DNA from: Phorcus lineatus
Lineage: Eukaryota > Mollusca > Gastropoda > Trochida > Trochidae
Direction of reading: 5' to 3'
NCBI GenBank assembly: GCA_921293015.1
Contig: OV121091.1
Location: forward strand, 41,297,932 to 41,361,931
DNA length: 64,000 nucleotides
Shown here: one piece after another, positions 51,301 to 61,232 of the stretch
Numbering within the stretch: the stretch's first letter is position 1
Layout: each line of letters begins with the position of its first letter
Notes under the pieces: model-generated
The model's database searches: none
What the model was told of the DNA's origin: nothing
Seen by the model: the letters and a program-made list of their open reading frames with translations, nothing else
Position numbers and translations under genes: made by a program

Positions 51301-54300
51301 GAAATATCTGTAGTGGCTTTGCAAAAGCTGGAATATTCCCCTTTCAGAATGAAATCTTCTCAGACGACGATTTTATCGCATCCAGTGTTACGGATCGTCC
51401 CCTTCCCGACTCCACTGAATCAGCAAGTACAATTCGTCAAATGGATACCCCTGAAGCTACTGGGGACAAAGATCATCGAAGTACTAGCAATGATGTTCTA
51501 GTTCGCTACATGAACGATCGACAGATGTCAGTCATACCAGTCCGAGGTGACGGACATTGCTTACTCTATTCAGTAAGCACAGCACTTCAAGTTTCCGGAT
51601 GTGGAATCTTTACACCTGAAGACATTGGCAAGCGTCTGGTACAAGAAGTTGAAGATCACAGTGACTTCTATGCAGAATTTTCTTTGACCGAGGACCCGGA
51701 TGTATCATCAGCTGTTCGAAGATTTTTAGCAGACAGTGATTATGACAACAACATGGGAGATATGATTCTAAACGCATTGTGCAATGCATTGCAAATGAAG
51801 GCAATTGTAGTGCACTGTTTGAATGGAGTTGTCTACGAGGTGTTTCAAGTCCCAGGAAGACCAGGCATTGGCATTGAGCATACCATCTACCTAACGCTGA
51901 ATGGCACAGGCGTGGCAGCCCATTACAGTGCTGTCTTCTGTCAATCAACTAACGTAGCCAGTGATTCAACCACTACAACATCCACCACGTTTGACAAGTC
52001 ATCAGACAATGGATTTTCACCAGAAAGTGTAAGTCCTCACCCTAAAGCTCCCCAACGCAAGGTGGCTGGTGGCAGGAAACGCAGGAAGACGTGCATCCTT
52101 ACCGATACACCAGAGAAGGAAGCTCTAAGGGTTGAACAGGAGAATAGACAAGCACGCCAGAATGCCAAAGCGAGAAAGAGCCTAGGATCTACACTGCCGA
52201 AGAAGACAAGCAAGCCTGTGGAAAAAAAGAAACGTTGCACTTCAAAACGAAACCAATCGACCGAATCAGAGATATGCTTAGTTTGTCAGGGAACGTGGTC
52301 CAATAGCAGGCCCCGTGAGACGTGGATCCAGTGCAGTATCTGCAAATATTGGGCTCATGAGGATTGTGCTTATTTACTTGAAATGTTGCATTATACTTGT
52401 GGCAATTGTTGCAAATCATCTAAAACTTCTACAACATCAAATACCTGCCCGTCTATGGCATCAGCTGAACCAAAAATGCCACCTCAAGATGTTCCTGATG
52501 TTCCTACATGTACACCAGCACGAAGTGCTCCTGATGCTTCCCCTACTCCACCACGAAAGGCTTCTGGTGCTTCTACTCCACCACGAAATGCTCCTGATGC
52601 TTCTACTCAACCACGGAAGGCTCCTGATGCTTCCGCTACTCCACCGCGAAGTGCTCCTGATGCTTCCACTACTCCACCACGAAATGCTCCTGATGCTTCT
52701 ACTCCATCACGGAGTGCTCCTGATGCTTCCCCTACTCAACCACGAAAGGCTCCTGATGCTTCTACTCCACCACGGAAGGCTCCTGATGCTTCCTCTACTC
52801 CACCACGGAAGGCTCCTGATGCTTCCCCTACTCCACCACGAAAGGCTCCTGATGCTTCTACTCAACCACGAAAGGCTCCTGATGCTTCTACTCCACCACG
52901 GAAGACTCCTGATGCTTCCTCTACTCCACCACGAAAGGTTCCTGATGCTTCTACTCCACCACGAAGTGCTCCTGATGCTTCTACTCCACCACGGAAGACT
53001 CCTGATGCTTCCGCTACTCCACCGCGAAGTGCTCCTGATGCTTCCACTACTCCACCACGAAATGCTCCTGATGCTTCTACTCCATCACGGAGTGCTCCTG
53101 ATGCTTCCCCTACTCAACCACGAAAGGCTCCTGATGCTTCTACTCCACCACGGAAGGCTCCTGATTCTTCCTCTACTCCACCACGGAAGGCTCCTGATGC
53201 TTCCCCTACTCCACCACGAAAGGCTCCTGATGCTTCTACTCAACCACGAAAGGCTCCTGATGCTTCTACTCCACCACGGAAGACTCCTGATGCTTCCTCT
53301 ACTCCACCACGAAAGGCTCCTGATGCTTCTACTCCACCACGAAGTGCTCCTGATGCTTCTACTCCACCACGGAAGACTCCTGATGCTTCCTCTACTCCAC
53401 CACGAAAGGCTCCTGATGCTTCTACTCCACCACGAAGTGCTCCTGATGCTTCCCCTACTCCACCACGGAAGGTTCATCGTGCCTCTACCTCATCACGGCA
53501 AAGGAGTAGACGAAGGAAGTCAACCAAGAAAACCAGAATAACACAGGTGATCAATTCTGGAGATGAGACCAACTGTTTAGTTTGCGGAGAATCTTGGTGT
53601 GATAGCAGACCTAACGAAACCTGGGTTCAATGCAGCATGTGTGCCTTGTGGTCCCATGAAGAATGTGCTGGGACACAAGGCATGTTAGGATACACTTGTG
53701 ACAACTGTGATTGACGTTAATTGTGAACATTATTCACATCCCTCTTGATTGTTGGCTGATGTTTCTGCCATTTTGGTTTGACGTGTTTGTACTTCAAAGG
53801 ATATAATTTCCGCTATTTCGTTTTCCATGAAATAGATTGTTTAATGGCCAAAATGTTTAATTATCTTGTTAAAAGTATGTTGCATTCAATTATCATACTT
53901 GTTACAGTTTGAATAAAACACAAAATATCCAACACTTTTTCCTAAATCTCTTTTTCATTCCAGGGGCACGTTCGGCCATGCACTTCGATTTTTTTAGAAC
54001 AATGTCACCAGATAAATACTGAATCTACATCATCATAAAATATATCTTTGTAAAGCAATGTTATGTCGCCTTTTTCGCAAACATGTAACTTTTAATATAT
54101 TTATTGAGAATATATTTCTTGTCCCTTCCTTCAATTGGGGTTGGCCGAACGTGCCCCGATTGGTCCCAAGCATGGCCGAACCTGCCCCAGGGGGTAGCCG
54201 AACCTGCCCCGAGGCGGGGTTAGTTCGGCTTTCCAACTCGTTCTATTAAAAACACAGTTGTGGGAAAAGATATCATATTAGGCACTCTGGACAATTACTA

Positions 54301-55673
54301 CAAGAAAGCCAAGTTGTCGTTCTATATCTGTACAAACACGCGCAAGGATATGTCATTAAACGAACTCTCTAGCTTAATTTTAGTGAAAAGGGGACGAACC
54401 TGCCCCGGTCTCCCCGTTGAGTTGGTCGTTGCAATGGTAATCCTGCTCAGTACGAGAGGCGTCCCGAACCCTTCACTTGTATATAATTTATTCATATGCT
54501 CTTCTTTGGTAAAACGTATTCATGTAAATATTTTCCCGAAATCTTCAGCAACTTCCTATGCTTTTTCAATGTATTAAATTGCGGAATGATAAAAAGTCTG
54601 TAGTCTGTACACCCCATATCATATTGAAATGAATGCATATCATCGAAAGATTATTTTAAGCCTCGAGTCGAATTTCCTGAAAGAGTTTTACTTATTGAAG
54701 CTATGAGTTCAACATTTTTCGATATTGTTGTTAATTAAGTCCACTGCGAGTCATAAGATCAAGAATATTACATAACAATAACACGATAAAGCTATAAACA
54801 CAAACAAAATATTTTCAATTCACAATTGTGTTCGAGTTCCTTCTTCGGTGTGGTTCAGCATAAGAATTGAACTCAAGTTGGTTGCAAGATTGACCTAGTC
54901 TAAAACCTCAGATAACAGTGTTAACAAGATTTAACAAGTGTTAACTTTAGATAACAGCGTTTGGTTTTAAGATTCACCTAGTCTATAACCTCATATAACA
55001 GTGTTAACAAGTGTTAACTTTAGATAACTGCGTTTGGTTGCAAGGTTCACCTAGTCTATAACCTCAGATAACAGTGTTAACGAGTGTTAACTTTAGATAA
55101 CAGCGTTTGGTTTCAAGGTTCACCTAGTCAAGAACTTTTGATAACAGCGTTTAGTTGCGAAATTTACCTAGTTAACTTTAGATAACAGTGGGTCTTTTTA
55201 ACAAACTTTACACAAAGACGTCTTTAGTTACAAGGCTCACCTTTAAGGTCCCCTTTTCCATCGGAATCGCTGTCCTGGAAGCTGGGCACGTATATCCTGT
55301 AGACGACAGTCTTCTGCCACCACTCCTGTTTGCGAGGGTCCCGACACCGCGGGTAGATGAGGACCAGCGCAACCACGGTGATGATGAGAGCCAGCCAACC
55401 CAGCAGGATAATAGACATACACACGTAACGGAGACGTCGCCATAACGGCTTGGAAGAATGGCGGAGAAGGTCTTCTTTGCCCATACCCCGGTAGGGGGCG
55501 TCTGAGTACGGTCTGTCATACAGGCCGCCATCTTGAGTCTTGAGCTTCACCCCACCGTCTCCGTCGTTGTTGTAACCTGCGTTGGTATATCCTTGCGCCT
55601 CGTCACGTTTGCGCATGCCCGTATCGCCGTCAAGCGGCTTGTGGGATACGATGTATACCCCACTTCGATCCAT
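45180..55673 (-). CDS. SLC3A1: SLC3A1 (rBAT)-like amino-acid transporter heavy chain
   Basis: Ten coding exons (55241-55673, 50275-50457, 49360-49502, 48798-48923, 48160-48279, 47605-47720, 47005-47200, 46240-46518, 45717-45868, 45180-45390) join in frame to 652 residues; human SLC3A1 has 685. All junctions are GT-AG. Residues 1-83 are cytoplasmic, about 84-107 form one transmembrane helix (type II), and Cys110 lies just outside it, where rBAT bonds its light subunit by disulfide. A GH13-like ectodomain follows. The B-domain part, including [14 protein letters not shown], favours SLC3A1 over SLC3A2, which lacks that domain. The GH13 nucleophile position in GF-x-x-D reads GFYIR, so Arg312 replaces Asp: a pseudoenzyme. 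Several NXS/T sites fit a glycoprotein. By family knowledge it carries a b0,+-type transporter to the plasma membrane. Introns hold a pogo-OTU element (intron 1) and a MITE (intron 4). Confidence 0.93.
45717..45868 (-). CDS. SLC3A1: SLC3A1-like exon 9
   Basis: [20 protein letters not shown], then [13 protein letters not shown], the helix leading into the C-terminal beta domain. Ends in a split Gly codon (GG/G) with donor GTATGT. Confidence 0.9.
46240..46518 (-). CDS. SLC3A1: SLC3A1-like exon 8
   Basis: Ninety-three codons. [14 protein letters not shown] replaces the usual HD-containing motif. [18 protein letters not shown] and [13 protein letters not shown] are family hallmarks. Phase 0 at both ends; acceptor TATCGCAG, donor GAG/GTAGGT. 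Confidence 0.93.
47005..47200 (-). CDS. SLC3A1: SLC3A1-like exon 7
   Basis: Encodes [19 protein letters not shown] through to SGRWANWM, which matches the strongly conserved W-NWM end of this block in rBAT. The position of the GH13 acid/base Glu lacks an obvious Glu (ADIHGD). Phase 2 in, phase 0 out, donor ATG/GTGCGT. Confidence 0.92.
47605..47720 (-). CDS. SLC3A1: SLC3A1-like exon 6
   Basis: Starts [20 protein letters not shown] and ends in a split Arg codon (AG/A). It covers the helical part between the nucleophile and acid/base regions. Acceptor ATTACAG, donor ACAG/GTAAAA. Confidence 0.9.
48160..48279 (-). CDS. SLC3A1: SLC3A1-like exon 5, altered catalytic motif
   Basis: Forty codons, [20 protein letters not shown] and on. 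The segment aligns with the GH13 nucleophile motif G-F-R-x-D, here G-F-Y-I-R, so the acid is replaced by Arg312. Acceptor TTTTCAG, donor CCA/GTGAGT. Confidence 0.92.
48442..48724. mobile_element. MITE family A, copy 2 (in SLC3A1-like intron 4)
   Basis: The ends TTAAAGGGGCACAGAGTATG and CTATGTGTCACTTTAAG are imperfect inverted repeats. The left part (GTCATATATGTCAAACTT) matches the element at 3414-3856. It lies wholly inside the intron between exons 4 and 5. Confidence 0.65.
48798..48923 (-). CDS. SLC3A1: SLC3A1-like exon 4
   Basis: Forty-two codons, phase 0 at both ends. They read [20 protein letters not shown], then [17 protein letters not shown], the QPDLN signature of this family. Too split from other open frames to be found as a long ORF. 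Confidence 0.92.
49360..49502 (-). CDS. SLC3A1: SLC3A1-like exon 3
   Basis: Starts [11 protein letters not shown], the conserved region I (with Asn in place of the usual NH pair's context), and runs through [20 protein letters not shown] into PPNNW. Forty-eight codons with a phase-0 end at donor TGG/GTAGGA. Confidence 0.92.
50275..50457 (-). CDS. SLC3A1: SLC3A1-like exon 2
   Basis: Encodes [20 protein letters not shown], then [15 protein letters not shown] and on to [14 protein letters not shown], the first part of the GH13-type barrel. The acceptor is TTAATTGCAG. The pogo-OTU transposon starts only 71 bases from it. The donor G/GTTTGT is weak. Phases are 1 in and 1 out. Confidence 0.92.
50600..50717 (+). 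other. Likely 5' untranslated exon of the OTU-PHD gene
   Basis: The segment ends in a consensus donor CCAAG/GTGAGT at 50718. The matching acceptor ACTTTCAG ends at 51096, 11 bases before the ATG, with a branch-like CTAAC at 51077-51081. A tiny frame from the ATG near 50659 has 11 codons. The transcription start is not marked and the left limit is a guess. Confidence 0.55.
50933..50982. repeat. Perfect 23-bp-arm palindrome in the transposon
   Basis: Arms 50933-50955 and 50960-50982 are exact inverted copies with a 4-base loop. Imperfect pairing extends outward to GGGGCAC/GTGCCCC. The arms contain the subterminal motif of the element in head-to-head form. It lies in the intron before the OTU-PHD coding exon. 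Confidence 0.9.
51108..53714 (+). CDS. Chimeric transposase-tail / OTU protease / twin PHD-finger protein
   Basis: An 868-residue open frame begins at ATG 51108. Residues 1-14 ([14 protein letters not shown]) match the usual N-terminus of pogo-like transposases. Residues 17-100 match the C-terminal end of the DDE_1 transposase ([34 protein letters not shown]). The helix-turn-helix and DDE core between them are absent. Residues about 140-277 are an OTU cysteine protease (deubiquitinase family): GDGHCLLYS gives Asp148 and Cys151, and AHYSAVF gives His272. A basic stretch GGRKRRKT may be a nuclear signal. PHD fingers lie at about 387-435 and 820-868. Between them about 320 residues are repeats of the [10 protein letters not shown] type. 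Nuclear deubiquitinase or chromatin-reader activity is inference. Confidence 0.9.
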   Translation: MVRTYVRKTDRFGNMHPDLSVFGPLKKKISQSQANWLRNHPGRPISIYDTASILHEPWQAALTMRNICSGFAKAGIFPFQNEIFSDDDFIASSVTDRPLPDSTESASTIRQMDTPEATGDKDHRSTSNDVLVRYMNDRQMSVIPVRGDGHCLLYSVSTALQVSGCGIFTPEDIGKRLVQEVEDHSDFYAEFSLTEDPDVSSAVRRFLADSDYDNNMGDMILNALCNALQMKAIVVHCLNGVVYEVFQVPGRPGIGIEHTIYLTLNGTGVAAHYSAVFCQSTNVASDSTTTTSTTFDKSSDNGFSPESVSPHPKAPQRKVAGGRKRRKTCILTDTPEKEALRVEQENRQARQNAKARKSLGSTLPKKTSKPVEKKKRCTSKRNQSTESEICLVCQGTWSNSRPRETWIQCSICKYWAHEDCAYLLEMLHYTCGNCCKSSKTSTTSNTCPSMASAEPKMPPQDVPDVPTCTPARSAPDASPTPPRKASGASTPPRNAPDASTQPRKAPDASATPPRSAPDASTTPPRNAPDASTPSRSAPDASPTQPRKAPDASTPPRKAPDASSTPPRKAPDASPTPPRKAPDASTQPRKAPDASTPPRKTPDASSTPPRKVPDASTPPRSAPDASTPPRKTPDASATPPRSAPDASTTPPRNAPDASTPSRSAPDASPTQPRKAPDASTPPRKAPDSSSTPPRKAPDASPTPPRKAPDASTQPRKAPDASTPPRKTPDASSTPPRKAPDASTPPRSAPDASTPPRKTPDASSTPPRKAPDASTPPRSAPDASPTPPRKVHRASTSSRQRSRRRKSTKKTRITQVINSGDETNCLVCGESWCDSRPNETWVQCSMCALWSHEECAGTQGMLGYTCDNCD
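52515..53475 (+). repeat. 30/33-bp coding repeats with 378-bp higher-order unit
   Basis: About 30 units encode variants of [11 protein letters not shown] block of 126 residues starting at 52631 recurs at 53009 with very few changes, showing a recent 378-bp duplication. A shorter third expansion follows (53290-53460). The array is in frame with the OTU-PHD protein. The long frames in other registers here are only by-products of the repeat. Confidence 0.92.
53912..53917 (+). terminator. Poly(A) signal of the OTU-PHD gene
   Basis: AATAAA lies 198 bases after the stop codon of the OTU-PHD frame and inside the transposon, so the transcript could end within the element. Confidence 0.55.
54886..55200. 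repeat. 73-bp minisatellite next to SLC3A1-like exon 1
   Basis: About four units with period 73 (TTCACCTAGTCTATAACC..., GTGTTAACTTTAGATAAC..., GCGTTTGGTT). On the minus strand each unit carries CTAG/GTGAAC-CTTG or a variant. This resembles the true exon 1 donor AAAG/GTGAGCCTTG and its downstream bases, so the array may have grown from that splice-site flank. Confidence 0.82.
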
Positions 55674-55679
55674 CTCGTC
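55241..55679 (-). CDS. SLC3A1: SLC3A1-like exon 1: cytoplasmic tail, TM helix, GH13 start
   Basis: The exon starts after the acceptor ATTGTAG (ending 55680), so an untranslated exon lies upstream. ATG is at 55673. It encodes a polar, Asp/Gly-rich tail, the membrane helix ([20 protein letters not shown]), Cys110, and the conserved [20 protein letters not shown] start of the ectodomain. The donor is AAAG/GTGAGC, leaving phase 1. Confidence 0.92.
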
Positions 55680-58600
55680 CTACAATAATAGATAATTGAA
55701 TTCAATTTAAAAGTGAATGAATATTTGTAATGTGGGAAATGTTTTGATAAAGCCATTGCATTTAGATTAATATATTATAAATAATAAACTTGATATATCG
55801 TCTTTTAGAATGATTTGATATTTTTATTTATACATATGTAAAACTATAATGTGTTTTCCGTAGTGACCAGTGATACACTTTGATCACAACGTTCGCGAGA
55901 GAGACATAGAAACAATAACATCTAGAAATCTAGAAGAATATTGACATGACTTTTGTCCGTGTTCTGTGTTGCTTTTATACCTGAAATTTTACACATCTAC
56001 ACGTCTTTCTTTCAATGAAAATATTTCCTTCCTAAGATGGGCAATTATGCAGTGGGCTTTAATTCATCAATTAATAAATTTTAACATTTAATTACATTAC
56101 AAACGACGCATTAATTAAAAATTTGAAGTTGAAATTGATTATATATAAAAATACATCAGAGAGGATAATAATAGAAATTGATAAAAGACCAAGAAAAAGG
56201 TTACACAATAATAGTAAATTATTCCACTTTAAACATTAAAAAAACCAAATATCATTAATTTCCTTTGAGACATTCTTTGAAATGATATTAAACATTAAAA
56301 TCAAATGAAAAAAGCATATATTTTACTCTTAACATTAATGACAATTTAGCGTTGTAGCGCATTTCATTCAGAAGTGTTTTTTTTAGTTCTTTCAACTTCA
56401 AAAGTTTCAAGTAATAAAAACTTTATATCAACCGCAAATAAGAAAACGTTATATCCCTTAGTTTCGTCGTTACAACAACAATGAAAGAGCAAATTCGTTC
56501 CATAAACATAATTTTTAAACTGTATTAAAAATGATATCCTAGATAAGAATATACACCATATCAATTAACATGACATAGCTGTTCCTGGTGTTAAATTGCT
56601 GGGCGTTATGAAGCAGCAAGAACGTATCGAACATAACCAACGCGGTACGCTGAAAGACCTTTAATGCTCATTCCTGCTTTGAGTGTGCAGCAAGTTCATC
56701 AACTTGTATAGATAACCTTGTGGAAGCGCAAGCAGTAGAAGCCTAGCGGTGACACTGACTAAATTTGTCACGGGGCGTTGACAACAACCCCTGCGGAGCG
56801 CAGTAAGAGCTTAAAATTAACTTGACCATCGGTTGACCAAAGTTATTTATCAAATCTTTAATACAAATATGTTGACAGTTTTTTAAAATGAATTTTGTGT
56901 TCTACATTTCACATAGAAATGATGTCAAAATGTGCTACAATATTGAATATAAATCGTAGTGGCAAAGCTTACTCCTGACATTACTAATGTGGAATTATTT
57001 ATTCGCAAAACGTCGGACGTGCAGTTAAAGAATCCAAAAAGCAAGGAACTTAGGATTAATTATGCTCTTTACAAAGATCAAAACCTGTGACATACGAATG
57101 ATACGAAACGAAATTGACACGTATTAACACTCAAGACAGTGGTATGATATTCAACTATTGTATGAGAAGACCGTCAGACTATCTTCTCAATTCAGATGAT
57201 ACTAAAGACAGTGATATGATATTCAAAGTTGAAAGAGTAAATTTTCAGACACTCTACGAACCTCAGCTGCAGTCTGAAGACTGGACATGACTGTAGAAAG
57301 TGCTGAAGGTCTAGTGAAGTATATGAACAGCGAGAGACACCGGTTTCACTGATGGCGACTAGATATCTGGGTCTTGCGTACCTCAATATTCTAGACAGGC
57401 ACTTGTCCCAGTTCACAAGTGTCTATACATCTACTGAAGGGGTGTTCTTGTTTGTAAAGCTCTATGTGTCTAAGCTTGTTTGCAGATATCTATGTTCACA
57501 CTATTCATCCTGAGGTCAGATGTATGTAGGTGTGTGACTGTGTATCCATGGACGGCGTTCATAATAGATTTTGATTTAATAAAGTGTGCAAATATGTTTT
57601 GTGACCAGCCATAATATTTGTGGTTTTTGTTATAGTGTTAGCCTTTGTGAGATTTACCTCTGATATAAGGGTTCAACAATATGAAATTTCCAATTTGATC
57701 TCTACTAGAAGATAGTGTTTACACACTTGTTGTATGACAGCTATGTGAAGAACTTCATGCAACCCGGGCATACATAATTAATTCCTTTCGATGGACAGCA
57801 AACTAAGAACATGGCCGAGACTTGTTATACAGTTTTATGGAATAAATAGGTTTTCGTAAAGAAAGGGGCGAACTTTCACCAATTTGCTACAGGAGGGGTT
57901 ACATAATTTTCATGATGCCTCAACAAACTGTGTAAATCAGGTGATACCGAAGCCCGGGACATTTCGATACATGGTGCTGTATTAAAATCATAAACAAACG
58001 TTTGATTTCGTGTTTGAATACTAAAATACATTAAGGTATTTTAAATACAATAACCGATTCTGAGTATCGCGTTTAGGTACAAATTCTGAAATGTTTTTGC
58101 CTTTTGCCTAACTGAATAAAAGATTATGTCAAAAATGTTTTTATGGCATATATAAAACATAACTCTACCTCATTGTCCGGCGATGTCATAGTTAATCCGA
58201 TACTGGTCACAATGATTTTTATCCCATGATCAATCAATAACATGAACTGATTATTCCAATATTTAAGGTGATTATTGCGTTTTCATTTCAGATCCTAAAC
58301 GTGACTTTGTACACATCAATGTGACATCAATGGATTCTGACATCAGTCCCAGGGCAAACTCAACAGGTTGTAACGGACATGCAGAGTGATGAAAGGGTCC
58401 AGCTGTTCACCTACCACTAACCAGGAAACAAATATACCCCCTCGTTGAACGTGATCTAGCTAGATCTTGATGATAGATGGAGAAATTAACAGCTTAGCTT
58501 GACCACAAAGAGATGTGAAAAAGCAACATCACTCTACATGCTGAGATAATCGACATCGCTGTCAAATTATGTTCCCTTGACATCGATGAGAAGATGACGT

Positions 58601-61232
58601 AATCCTACAATGGGGACACATAGAGTGGTTTCTTTACATCCTTTGAAAGACTTAGCCTACCTCTCTCTATCATACCAAAGTTAAAGCAAACGATATTTCT
58701 ATTGCTTTAATTTCTACACAAAATTGCACATAGACAATATTTTGACCAGTCTTCACTATTGAAATATTTAAGATTATACATGGGAAGATTTCGGTGCAGT
58801 GATATTGAAAAACATTGTCCTTGACGTCTTTGTTATCATCTTGCATGTAGTGGTAAAATGTGAAAATCTCATGTTATAATAGTTTTTGTAAACTATTATG
58901 TATATAAAAGGTAAATCGATTCGCATCTAAATGGTCGAGGTGTTTGTCAATCCTTATCTTGAGCTTTTCAAATACATTTAACTAATATATATATGACAAG
59001 TCACCAATGATAAGTCATTCACTACTGGATGGTTTACAACATATTGATGATGAAAATAAGTTGTATAAGATAGAGGACAACCAAATCATTCAAGCGCATA
59101 CAACCACAGCTTGCAAAAATTGAATGTCTCGGCAGTGTCTTGCATGGGGTGTACCGAGTATATCAACACATTCAAGCAGGGTAGTCTTCATGTAACACCT
59201 CTATTGTATATCAACTTGCAATAGATATATACATTCGCACATGTCAGCACTATGTAAATGTTTTGTTACTTATTGCACGATTGTCTACTACTCTGCGACG
59301 TCGCTTCTTGTTATCTTGGTTACATAGGGGGTAGATACACACCTGACCGCCTTAAGTAGGTCAACTTTGTTAGAAACAGTTTCAACAGGTAGTAGCAGGT
59401 TACCTCAAATAGACGCTGAAGTGTGTCAGCAGGAAAGAAAAAGTGTAGTTATAAACATACATACCTATGTTATCAGGTCCTGGCTGGATACGACTTATCT
59501 CGCCTTGATTAAACCTACAACAGCCTCAAACTGTCTTATCAATGTAGGTCAAATGTAATCAACAATTAAAGGGGTGACCGGATTTATACCAACAACCGAG
59601 TGCCTTTTTTCATTCATTTTATTCTCTTTTTTTTTTGAAAGAATGTTTCAAGTTGAATATATTCTTCCTGAAATTAGATTTGTTTACAGTTGAGTTAACG
59701 TTAATCAACATCATTAAACTTTCATAAGCAACCTGTCTCCCCTCTGAGTAAAGTGGACTCGTAGAGGTATAGAGGATAGACCAGTTTGTTAGGAATGCGA
59801 CTCTGCCGCGCCTTTGATTGTTGTGTGTATGTCGGGGTCACAGGTCACGGCAGAAAAGGTCATTGTTAAGAATATACAATTTGCCTGAAGTCGTGATAAC
59901 AGTGGAAATGAAATGGTAATTTTGATGTAATAGGCTTGGATTTGCGAAGGATATTAAGTCAACCCATGTGTCCGAATTTCTCGGTTCAAATAAATGTCAC
60001 ATGATACATTTTAAATCTCACTGAATGAAATCGAAACACTTTTGCTTTACACATGAAAAGCTGTTAAAATATATTTGTCTAAAAGGGATTTACATTATTA
60101 GTTATATCCGATAATGAATCTCGTGGTTTAGACTAACACCAAAATCATCAATCGAACACTTTCTCAATAATTTGAGACTTAATTGTAATCGTTTGGAGAA
60201 CATCCACATGGAAATAAACCATAGAAATGTATGTTTATTGACCCACGTGTCCAAATGATTTTAGATTTTAAAATGTCAATACCAAGAAAAGTGTAGTTGC
60301 TTATTCGTAACAAAGCTTAACTAGGAATCGTCATTTTATAAAATTGTTATTCTTATAACTTTTGAATTGTATATTGTATTCTATTTTTGAAAGGCATTTA
60401 AAAGGAAATAATCTTGTAAAACACATGAAATGAAGTATTCAAACTGGCATTCGTTCTCATATCCTATGTGGCAAAAAATTTCTTTTTGATCATCTGTTTA
60501 TTCATTCACGGATACGTGCTATGTGAAATGGTAATATATAGAGAGTTAGCGTTGTGCCTTGAGAGTACATCACATGTGGGATGTTAGGATCTTTCAATAA
60601 TAAAAGAAAATAGGTAAATATCGTTAGGTAAAAGTGCTAATTATTTTCAATATTATCATTAGAACGGCTTTAGATGAGAAAATTCTAAATATTCAAACAG
60701 TGATTTACCCTTATTTGTGGTCAACATGTAAACAAATTACCACATTGGGTCACATAAATCTGTATATTTAGTTTATAAGTAGTATAATTAATATTGAAAG
60801 TCTTCACTTGTTCCATAGTGATGTTAGAATGTTCAAGAAAACAAGGAAAAAATGTGGAAATATTAAGAATATGAAAAAAGCAATTATTTCCTCGAAATTT
60901 CCTCGTCTTAGTGTGTAAGCAGTATCATTCCGTTACTTTTGATCAACTAAGCAAAATAATGTCAACATTTGGTCAAATAAATCTGTAAATTTCCTGTTAT
61001 TAATGAGAAAATGATATCAGACTTCACACATTGTAAAATCCATATAGGATCGAGCCCCGGGCATAATGCACCCCTAGCTGCCACGATAACTGTACTTTGT
61101 TCAAATATATATTCGTTTCTGGCATTCATGAGGTTAACACACGATATGATTGATTGGCGCTATGTGGTGCTAAAACACACATTGATTTCAGATTAATTTG
61201 TGGAGGGTCTCCGCACTTCTCTCATTCTTCAG
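55680..61232. other. Upstream of SLC3A1-like gene, no coding exon found
   Basis: At least one untranslated exon and the promoter of the SLC3A1-like gene should lie here, since exon 1 begins at a splice acceptor. I could not place either. The stretch is very AT-rich, especially 55740-56600. Short open frames have no recognised domain. Confidence 0.45.

Larger units (their letters stand above)
50529..54414 (+). mobile_element. Pogo-like transposon carrying an OTU-PHD gene
   Basis: A 3886-bp element is bounded by terminal inverted repeats that match at 24 of 25 bases (GGGAGACCGGGGCAGGTTCG at the tip). A TA precedes the left end (50527-50528); the right flank reads CG, so the target duplication is not intact. 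Both ends contain extra subterminal copies of GGGGCACGTTCGGCC or close variants: 50537, 50554, 50896 and 50920 on the left, and 53963, 54143, 54174 and 54196 on the right. Such copies are typical of transposase-binding sites. It sits in intron 1 of the SLC3A1-like gene, on the opposite strand. It encodes no DDE core, so it would need a transposase supplied from elsewhere. Confidence 0.9.

Noticed and set aside
52315..53541. 408-codon plus-strand frame rich in Leu, His and Met
   Set aside because: It overlaps the OTU-PHD gene in another register and stays open only because the repeat unit is a multiple of three.
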